NCBI GenBank assembly: GCA_023436525.1
Contig: JAEZIW010000110.1
Location: 1-13,276 of the forward strand
DNA length: 13,276 nt
Source: Bacillota bacterium
Lineage (GTDB): Bacteria; Bacillota; Clostridia; Christensenellales; SZUA-584
Direction: 5' to 3'
Shown here: piece by piece, positions 6,632-12,033 of the stretch
Position numbering within the stretch: the first letter of the stretch is position 1
Layout of the letters: each line of letters begins with the position of its first letter
The notes under the pieces: model-generated
The model's database searches: none
Seen by the model: the letters and a program-made list of their open reading frames with translations, nothing else
What the model was told of the DNA's origin: nothing
Translations under genes and position numbers: made by a program

Positions 6632-7210
6632 ATGTTGTTTAGTTTCGCAGGTTGCAAACAAAGCTCAAACTTAATTGTTAGATTTGATTTTAATTCGGAT
6701 GATATTGATAGTCTTTATAAAAACATGCCCGAGAAAGAAGTTTTCGAATTGCTTGGCTTACCTCATCGATCAACTGTATACATTGATTCCTCATCCTATG
6801 ATTATGTCAGTGAAAACGGGATATTAAGGGTAGAGTTTGAGTATTTCAAGTTAAAACATGCTACGTTCTTTGGGATGGAGGAGGCCACAACAGTACCTCT
6901 TAAGGAAAAAAAGACGAATGTTATTAACAGAGATAAATATCTTAGAGAAATAGATACTCATATAACGAGCGATGAACTGGAGTTTATAAATAGAAATGTT
7001 AATGCCGAAAAAATACAATCTACTATTGGGCCTCCGCATTCTTATATTGAGTACAATGTTGATGGATTCGAATTAAATGCTTTTGTTTATAATCTAAATG
7101 CCGGGAATAAGTTACTTTTAGTATACAAACAGAATGGAACTGTCGGTATGGCACAAATTCAAGACAAAGACGGGGAAATACTAAAAAGTATTGTTGAATT
7201 TGAAGAATAA
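6632..7210 (+). CDS. lipoprotein with two BamE/SmpA-like repeats, N terminus frameshifted
   Basis: The first in-frame ATG (6632) starts at MLFSFAGC, in the middle of a signal peptide. The preceding in-frame codons (6608-6631) encode IGIFLTLV, so a longer N terminus clearly existed. The lipobox is F-A-G-C (residue 8 of this frame), predicting a lipid-anchored surface protein. The mature part has two similar modules. The first (about residues 26-75) has D-x-x-x-L-x-x-x-M-x-x-x-E and LLGLPH; the second (about 118-172) has E-L-x-x-I and TIGPPH, then beta strands. This layout resembles the SmpA/OmlA/BamE-like or BLIP-like fold found in many Bacillota lipoproteins. Function is unknown. Codon use is AT-rich compared with glmS. 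Confidence 0.7.
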   Translation: MLFSFAGCKQSSNLIVRFDFNSDDIDSLYKNMPEKEVFELLGLPHRSTVYIDSSSYDYVSENGILRVEFEYFKLKHATFFGMEEATTVPLKEKKTNVINRDKYLREIDTHITSDELEFINRNVNAEKIQSTIGPPHSYIEYNVDGFELNAFVYNLNAGNKLLLVYKQNGTVGMAQIQDKDGEILKSIVEFEE

Positions 7211-7227
7211 GATTCACATGTTATAAT
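7200..7227 (+). promoter_or_regulatory. promoter of the 7251 gene
   Basis: TTGAAG at 7200-7205 and a perfect TATAAT at 7222-7227 with a 16-base spacer. The -35 overlaps the last codons of the lipoprotein gene. Transcription would begin near 7234, leaving a leader of about 17 nt. Confidence 0.5.
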
Positions 7228-7250
7228 ACTGTAACGTATAAAGGAATTTC

Positions 7251-7703
7251 ATGAATCAAAACGAAATCAACCAACTTAGTGATAAACAACTAATCTGGGC
7301 TTGCGCCCAGCCTCTCATCTGGCAGGTGCGCGGCAAAGACCCTTTAACAAAAGCACAGTATATGAAAACCCTCAGCGAAGCCCAGCGGGCGCTGTTCCTT
7401 TTTCAGGTAATGTTCGGCCACGCTCACCACGGCATGGCGCTGTTCTTTCAGCAGATCGACTATATCGCCGAATCGATGGACTTTTGGGCGGCGCTCAAAT
7501 CGGCCATGAGATACTTTGAAGACGCTGACATGCTTGCACTCATCAAAATAATGGAAAGCGCATATAGCGCATTTAAGCAAGAAAGTTTAATCTCGCTTGA
7601 TGAGCTTGACGAGCAATACAATCTAAGGATTCCCGCGACACTGGGCTTGATCGGTAATTGTATACGTAATAATCCGGCAGCGTTTATGGAACCAGAGAAA
7701 TAA
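7251..7703 (+). CDS. uncharacterised protein, possibly DMP19/DUF4375-like
   Basis: 150 residues, with AAAGGA 6 bases before the ATG. Helical and without a signal peptide, so probably cytoplasmic. The central segment (about residues 42-105: EAQRAL, FGHAHHGMALFF, a conserved-looking FWAALKSA and a Met/Leu-rich end) has the general pattern of the DMP19/DUF4375 family: a helix, a short turn with GxxxFF, then a helix with regularly spaced Ala/Leu. Some members of that family are DNA mimics, but I have only pattern resemblance, so the name is tentative. It is followed 36 bp later by the 7740 gene on the same strand, probably co-transcribed. Confidence 0.7.
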   Translation: MNQNEINQLSDKQLIWACAQPLIWQVRGKDPLTKAQYMKTLSEAQRALFLFQVMFGHAHHGMALFFQQIDYIAESMDFWAALKSAMRYFEDADMLALIKIMESAYSAFKQESLISLDELDEQYNLRIPATLGLIGNCIRNNPAAFMEPEK

Positions 7704-7739
7704 GAGAAATAAAACAGGATAGAGACAGGAGAAAAAGCA

Positions 7740-8129
7740 ATGGATAAAACAAAAATCATCGTACTGCTGCTGTGCAGCCTTATCATCGCGGTAGGCATCG
7801 TTATCGGTTCGGCGGTTTCCGCCAGCACGCTGGCAGAACGGCCGCTGACAGGCAGCTTCAGCGGCAGCTTGAATTCCTACGAATCGGTGGAAACTGAAAT
7901 CATAAGTACCTATAGCCTGATGAACGATCTTGGCATATTGCCGTCAAACGAGAGCGTGGATTATGACACCGAATATGAAAGGCTAAAGTCGGAGCTCGAA
8001 AGCAATATTTTAAGCGGCAAATGGCCGGACTTTCCGTATGTGAGTATAAACGGGCAAATGTATTATTCCAGCACAGCTGTGGAAGAATGGTTCGCCGAGA
8101 AGGGAAAAACACAGTTGGTGATAGGATAG
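7740..8129 (+). CDS. membrane-anchored small protein with excisionase-like C terminus
   Basis: 129 residues with AGGAG (7727-7731) 8 bases upstream. Residues 5-29 form one strong transmembrane helix or signal anchor with no lipobox; the rest should face outside. Residues ~88-120 (ILSGKWPDFPYVSINGQMYY, then S-x-x-A-V-x-x-W-F) resemble the second half of helix-turn-helix_17/excisionase domains, where a basic-loop strand is followed by a helix ending in W-hydrophobic. That would be unusual outside the cytoplasm, so this may be a structural look-alike. Its TAG stop abuts the stop of the convergent minus-strand gene with no gap. Confidence 0.7.
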   Translation: MDKTKIIVLLLCSLIIAVGIVIGSAVSASTLAERPLTGSFSGSLNSYESVETEIISTYSLMNDLGILPSNESVDYDTEYERLKSELESNILSGKWPDFPYVSINGQMYYSSTAVEEWFAEKGKTQLVIG

Positions 8130-8393
8130 TCAAGATTCCCTTTGCATCTCATCATACACAAAGCGGTACAGCGCAAACAGCTCCGGTGCGGCGGGGTCTT
8201 CCACGTTGATATCGGGATGATACTTGTTGAGTATGCCGCCCCACCCAATCTCGGTAATCTCGTCTCTCATGGCGCGGTAGCGCTGTAAACACCCCAGCTG
8301 CTCATTAACCTCGGTCAGCATATCCCGAATGTGCTCCAAATCGCTGATGATTGATTCAAGCTGCTGCAGCTTGGCCTGTTCTTCTTCGCTCAT
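8130..8393 (-). CDS. small J-domain-like (HPD) protein with coiled-coil N terminus
   Basis: Two consecutive Met codons begin the frame (8396 and 8393). GGGAGG at 8401-8406 gives the better spacing for the second, so 87 residues; starting at 8396 gives 88. The first ~50 residues are a heptad-like, acidic helix (probably coiled coil). The last third reads W-G-G-I-L-N-K-Y-HPD-I-N, then acidic residues and a Tyr/Phe helix. This matches the helix II-HPD loop-helix III part of a DnaJ J-domain, the part that stimulates DnaK ATPase. Helix I is not recognisable. It could be a co-chaperone-like adaptor or a remodelled J-domain; this is an inference from the motif. It is divergent from the methyltransferase gene. 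Stop codon TGA. Confidence 0.7.
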   Translation of the reverse strand: MSEEEQAKLQQLESIISDLEHIRDMLTEVNEQLGCLQRYRAMRDEITEIGWGGILNKYHPDINVEDPAAPELFALYRFVYDEMQRES

Positions 8394-8543
8394 CATGTGC
8401 CTCCCGATAAGTTTTGTTTACTATTATGCTTGGGGAAGCGCGTTTCATACATTGAAAGGCAAAAAAGGGGAATGGACTGCCCATGCAGAAATGTTAGGTA
8501 TATCAATCAAAATGCGCAAAAAGCGGCGGCAAAGGCGGCGGGC

Positions 8544-9518
8544 ATGGACAATCAAAGTGAAACAGTCCTTCATATCATCGGCAGCATAACCGGGCAGAAT
8601 CAATCCGTCACACGGCAGGCGGTGAAAAGCAGCATGGCGTGGGCGGCAGCCGGTTCCGATTTTAATACCGTATTAAACCAGCTGGTGATGGGCGGGTATG
8701 TAAGCGCGGCAGGCTTTGAAGGTTTAACGCTGACCCAAAAGGGAAAACTGGAAGCGGAGCGAATTCGGGATAAAAAGATACAGCAGGAATTTGACGGGCT
8801 GATAGCCCGGTGCACGCAGAGCAGCGCTTATCTGGATTTTTGCGAAGAGTTGTATGGATATCGGCTCTATCTGTTTAACATGATGGACAAGCGCCAGCTC
8901 GATGATTTGTTTGCTTCGTTAAGCCTTACACCGCACGACAAGGTATTAGATATGGGCTGCGGAACAGGGAGTCTGCTAAACCGGATCGTGCAGGAATTCG
9001 GCTGCTGGGGCACAGGTGTTGACCGTCTCGACAGCGGTATTGTGAACAGAATCAGCCCGCTCATTGAATACCGGCAAACGGACATGGATTCGGTGCTTGA
9101 CTTTAACGCATCGGCTGTGCTTTTCGTGGACAGCTTGTATTTCAGCCGTGATATAAAAAGTCTGCTTGGCCGTTTAAAGGGCAGCGGTGTGAAAGCATAT
9201 ATGTATTACTCCGCTTACTTGTTTCAGGAGACGGACGACAGAGCCCTGCTTTGTAAGAATAAAACACAGCTTGCGCAAGCTTTAAACGCTCTGGGCTTCG
9301 CATATAAGGTGACGGATTACAGTGAGAATGAACAGATGCTGTATAAGAAAGGAATCAAGCTGCTCAAAACATATGAGGCTCGTTTCGCCGCTGACGGCAT
9401 CCAAGAGATATATGAGCGGCGAATGAGCGAGTATGAGTTCGGGACGGAGCTTTATGAGCAGGGGAGGGCTGCCAGGTTTCTATACATCGTGGAAAAAACA
9501 GAATCAAAATGTGAATAA
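8544..9518 (+). CDS. winged-helix plus class I SAM-dependent methyltransferase
   Basis: 324 residues from the ATG at 8544. Upstream in-frame starts (8397 GTG, 8472 ATG) would add a Cys/Arg/Lys-rich segment that does not look like protein; a purine stretch (AAAGG near 8531) precedes 8544. Start choice is moderately sure. Residues ~5-75 look like a winged helix-turn-helix (an LNQLVMGGYVSAAGFEGLTL segment then a basic helix). Residues ~115-320 form the methyltransferase with motif I VLDMGCGTG (134-142) and an acidic Asp at 160 ending strand 2 for the SAM ribose. The substrate is unknown: a small-molecule or protein methyltransferase is more likely than a DNA one, since no NPPY/DPPY motif is visible. 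Confidence 0.8.
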   Translation: MDNQSETVLHIIGSITGQNQSVTRQAVKSSMAWAAAGSDFNTVLNQLVMGGYVSAAGFEGLTLTQKGKLEAERIRDKKIQQEFDGLIARCTQSSAYLDFCEELYGYRLYLFNMMDKRQLDDLFASLSLTPHDKVLDMGCGTGSLLNRIVQEFGCWGTGVDRLDSGIVNRISPLIEYRQTDMDSVLDFNASAVLFVDSLYFSRDIKSLLGRLKGSGVKAYMYYSAYLFQETDDRALLCKNKTQLAQALNALGFAYKVTDYSENEQMLYKKGIKLLKTYEARFAADGIQEIYERRMSEYEFGTELYEQGRAARFLYIVEKTESKCE

Positions 9519-9531
9519 TATACGTATATTA
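9516..9531. promoter_or_regulatory. perfect 16-bp palindrome at the methyltransferase stop
   Basis: TAATATACGTATATTA is perfectly self-complementary and overlaps the TAA stop. It lies about 100 bp upstream of the next gene. It could be a protein-binding site or a chance event in AT-rich sequence; no T tract follows. Confidence 0.25.
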
Positions 9532-9552
9532 AATGAATTTGGATAAATAAAC

Positions 9553-9582
9553 TTGCGAATATCAAACCGGTTGATGTAATAT
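9553..9582 (+). promoter_or_regulatory. putative promoter of the 9629 gene
   Basis: TTGCGA at 9553-9558 and TAATAT at 9577-9582 with an 18-base spacer. A second weaker pair (TTGATG at 9571-9576, TATCAC at 9594-9599) is also possible. Consensus match only. Confidence 0.35.
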
Positions 9583-9628
9583 ATTTGTATTGGTATCACA
9601 ATAAAAATATCCGAGAGGGGTGTATCCT

Positions 9629-10399
9629 ATGTCTCCGTACAAAAGCTTTATTGCCGCAACGAAGGATTATTTTCAAAGTGTCGCGTTTTTAAAGTTCCTG
9701 CTCGCCGCCTCTATTTTTATTTTCGCGGCCGGCGGTATTTTCTTTTTGCTTGGTCTGTTTATACTGAGCGTTTATGAAGCGTTCATTTGCCTTGGCAGCA
9801 TACTGATCTGGGCCGGTCTGCTGCTCTCGATCATCAAGGAAGATGTGATGACGATCGTGATATCCAGCGGCGTGATCGCGGTTGGCAGCCTTGTCGGCTG
9901 GATTATAAAGCTGGTGGGCACATCATATTTAGGTTTTGCGATCGGAGGATTCTTCGCTTTTACACCTTTCATCTTCTTCTTAATATTTGGCGCCATAGCG
10001 ATTGTTGTCTTCATCAAAGCTGAGAAGTTCAGGTCAATGCGCGCAGCAGCCGCCGCGGCAAGGCCGCAGGGGCTGCCCTGCCCGAGATGTGGTAATCTTG
10101 TTCCCTTTGGCTCTGGGTTCTGCCCGGCCTGCGGCGCACCCTCGCCCCAGTATGCGCCCCCGCAGCCGCCTCCGCCGTACGCGCCGCCGCAATACGCGGC
10201 CCCTCAGTATGCACCGCCGCAGCCGCCTCCGCCGTACGCGCCGCCTGTGGCACCCGTGCCGCCTGTGGCTCCGGCCCAGCCTGCAGCGCCCGCGGAGCCC
10301 GTTCAAGAGGCTCCGGCCACCAAGGCTTGTGTAACCTGCGGTGCACAGCTCCCCATCGACGCAGTGTTCTGCGGCAAATGCGGCACAAAGCAAGGTTAA
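9629..10399 (+). CDS. four-helix membrane protein with two zinc ribbons and a Pro-rich linker
   Basis: 256 residues. The ATG at 9629 is preferred over the GTG at 9620 because GAGAGGGG (9613-9620) is 8 bases upstream. About four transmembrane helices (residues 20-47, 50-70, 73-96, 100-129) are followed by a basic stretch and a cytoplasmic tail. The tail holds a zinc ribbon (C151-x2-C154, C165-x2-C168), a Pro/Tyr/Ala linker with repeated QYAPPQPPPPYAPP (174-187 and 193-206), and a second ribbon (C234-x2-C237, C248-x2-C251) at the C terminus. Such double zinc-ribbon (DZANK-like) tails on membrane proteins are common in Clostridia; their role is mostly unknown. It has its own promoter and terminator, so it is a single-gene unit. 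Confidence 0.85.
   Translation: MSPYKSFIAATKDYFQSVAFLKFLLAASIFIFAAGGIFFLLGLFILSVYEAFICLGSILIWAGLLLSIIKEDVMTIVISSGVIAVGSLVGWIIKLVGTSYLGFAIGGFFAFTPFIFFLIFGAIAIVVFIKAEKFRSMRAAAAAARPQGLPCPRCGNLVPFGSGFCPACGAPSPQYAPPQPPPPYAPPQYAAPQYAPPQPPPPYAPPVAPVPPVAPAQPAAPAEPVQEAPATKACVTCGAQLPIDAVFCGKCGTKQG
10148..10245 (+). repeat. tandem coding repeat in the Pro-rich linker
   Basis: A ~41-base unit at 10148-10188 recurs at 10205-10245 (57-base period) with about two differences and encodes QYAPPQPPPPYAPP twice. The DNA-level identity is high, which suggests a recent duplication that could vary in copy number. Confidence 0.75.
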
Positions 10400-10421
10400 A
10401 CTTAATTTCAATAGTTAAAAT

Positions 10422-10453
10422 AAAAGCATCTTCCACGTGGGAGATGCTTTTTT
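10422..10453 (+). terminator. intrinsic terminator of the 9629 gene
   Basis: A 13-bp stem (10422-10434 with 10439-10451, one T-G pair) closes a 4-base ACGT loop and runs into TTTTTT ending at 10453. A-rich sequence before it may also allow use by minus-strand transcripts arriving from cinA. Confidence 0.85.
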
Positions 10454-10481
10454 GTGAGAAAGGATTACTGATACGAATCAG

Positions 10482-10602
10482 CCTTCTCCTCGAGGAGAAG
10501 GTGGCGCGCAGCGACTGATGAGGTGTATGATCACTGAAAAGTATAGATTTGTTCACCTCATCAGTCGCCTGTCGGCGACAGCTTCCCCTTGAAGGGGAAG
10601 CC
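10482..10602. repeat. multi-hairpin palindromic intergenic repeat
   Basis: About 120 bp built symmetrically. The left hairpin is a perfect 20-bp palindrome (10482-10501, CCTTCTCCTCGAGGAGAAGG). The inner stem is GCGACTGATGAGGTG (10511-10525) with CACCTCATCAGTCGC (10554-10568), 15 bp perfect with a 28-base loop. A small hairpin lies at 10569-10581 (CTGTC/GACAG). The right hairpin is at 10581-10601 (GCTTCCCCTT/AAGGGGAAGC). The CACCTCATCAGTC plus GGGGAAG combination is, from memory, a repeat dispersed in many Clostridia genomes, possibly MITE-like. A short hairpin (CTGAT/ATCAG, 10468-10481) adjoins it on the left. Confidence 0.8.
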
Positions 10603-10621
10603 AATTGATCATTCAAGCCTC

Positions 10622-11869
10622 CTATGCTTTGCGCGCCGCGGTCAGCATCATCGCGAGCGCGTTGAGCGCCGCCAGGCTGCGAATGGCATTCCTCTCGTTT
10701 TTGTGCCCGCGCGACAACAGCAGCTTTTTCACCTCGCTGTGCGCATCGCTGCAAACGGCGATGTACACGAGCCCGACGGGCTTTTCATCGGTGCCGCCGT
10801 CAGGGCCTGCAATGCCCGTCACACCCACGCCGATATCCGCACCGGTCAGCGTACGGATGCCTTGCGCCATCTGCTGGGCCGTTTCGGGTGATACCGCGCC
10901 GTTGTCTTGAAGCGTCTGCTCAGCCACGCCGAGCAGCTTCATTTTCAGCTCATTCGTGTATGTGCACACACCGCCGGCATATACGCCGGACGCGCCCGGA
11001 ATGCCGGTTATCGCGGCGGATACCAGCCCGCCTGTGCAGCTTTCGGCTGTGGCAGCCACGAGGTTTTTCTCTTTAAGCGCCTGAACCAGCGCGTTTTGCA
11101 TGCTTTTAACATCCACGCCGTAGACCACGTCCCCGAGCATCTGCCTGATCTGTGCGACGACGGGGTCAATAAGTGCTGCGGCCTCCTGTTCACTCGCGGC
11201 CTTGGCGCTGACGCGCACCTCCACCTCGCCCTGCTTGGCGTACGGTGCCACAGTCGGGTTGATGGACGTTGTCATCATTTCGCGCAGTGCATTCTCCACC
11301 GATGACTCGCCCATGCCAAATATATACAGTGTTTTGGAGCAGATCATGCCGCCGGTTTTCTGCTGTAAAAACGGAGCGATGCGTTCCGAAAACATCGGGC
11401 ACATTTCGGATGGCGGCCCCGGCATCATGATCACCGTTTTGCCGTCCTTCTCTACCGCAACGCCGGGGGCAAGCCCGTTGTCGTTGAAAAACACCGTGCT
11501 GCCTTCGGGCACCAGCGCCTGCAGCATGTTGTTGGGCGTCATCGGCCAGTCGCGCCTTTTAAACAGGTCTTCCATCTTTTTAACACTGGGCTCGTGCAGC
11601 ACAAGGTTAACGCCGAAATAATCGGCGATGGTTTTTTTCGTTAGGTCGTCGTAGGTGGGGCCAAGGCCGCCCGTGGTGAGCACCACATCGCTGCGCGACA
11701 GCGCTAGCGCAAGGCTGTCTTTAAGCCGCGCAGCGTTATCGCCCACCACCGATTGATGATACATATCGATACCGAGAGATGCCAGCTCTTTTGATAAAAA
11801 AGCACCGTTGGTGTTAACGATATCACCAAGCAGTATTTCCGTACCGATGCAAATGATTTCCGCAACCAT
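10622..11869 (-). CDS. cinA: CinA family protein (MoaB-like domain plus nicotinamide-nucleotide amidase domain)
   Basis: 415 residues when begun at the ATG at 11869. GGAG lies 9 bases upstream of that ATG, and the protein starts MVAEIICIGTEILLGD as the family does. The ATG at 11887 would add 6 residues, has no ribosome site and sits about 9 nt from the predicted transcription start. The N-terminal half is a molybdopterin-binding-like (COG1058) domain with GTEILLGDIVNTN and TTGGLGPTYDD. The C-terminal ~160 residues are the CinA/PncC domain with AESCTGG, GAVSPETA and GVTGIAGPDGGT. This domain deamidates NMN and recycles pyridine nucleotides; CinA is also linked to competence in some Gram-positives. 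It ends close to the palindromic repeat; no recA follows. Confidence 0.95.
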   Translation of the reverse strand: MVAEIICIGTEILLGDIVNTNGAFLSKELASLGIDMYHQSVVGDNAARLKDSLALALSRSDVVLTTGGLGPTYDDLTKKTIADYFGVNLVLHEPSVKKMEDLFKRRDWPMTPNNMLQALVPEGSTVFFNDNGLAPGVAVEKDGKTVIMMPGPPSEMCPMFSERIAPFLQQKTGGMICSKTLYIFGMGESSVENALREMMTTSINPTVAPYAKQGEVEVRVSAKAASEQEAAALIDPVVAQIRQMLGDVVYGVDVKSMQNALVQALKEKNLVAATAESCTGGLVSAAITGIPGASGVYAGGVCTYTNELKMKLLGVAEQTLQDNGAVSPETAQQMAQGIRTLTGADIGVGVTGIAGPDGGTDEKPVGLVYIAVCSDAHSEVKKLLLSRGHKNERNAIRSLAALNALAMMLTAARKA

Positions 11870-11902
11870 GTTTGTTTTCTCCGTCATTTTTGTTTAGCCT
11901 GT

Positions 11903-11911
11903 ATTATACCA
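11903..11911 (-). promoter_or_regulatory. extended -10 promoter for cinA
   Basis: On the minus strand, TGG-TATAAT (hexamer 11903-11908) is a perfect extended -10. No good -35 is visible. The predicted start near 11896 supports initiation of translation at 11869 rather than 11887. Confidence 0.5.
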
Positions 11912-12033
11912 CAGCCTGAATTGAATCGACAGCCTTACATATTATCAATTTGCACCCATTTCCGCGAATTCGGATATGGTTTTATTTAACTGTCCATGGT
12001 ATTCTATATCAAACACACACTCCGGAGGGTTTC

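Noticed and set aside
8397..8543. N-terminal extension of the methyltransferase from the GTG at 8397
   Set aside because: It overlaps the ribosome site of the divergent gene, and the translated segment has odd Cys/Arg/Lys composition without a ribosome site at the right place.
10148..10245. CRISPR-like repeats
   Set aside because: Only two units, in frame within a coding sequence and encoding a Pro-rich linker.
10029..10754. Minus-strand open frame of 241 codons
   Set aside because: It is antisense to the Pro-rich linker and crosses the terminator and palindromic repeat; its Arg/Ala/His-rich product is a by-product of GC-rich repeats.
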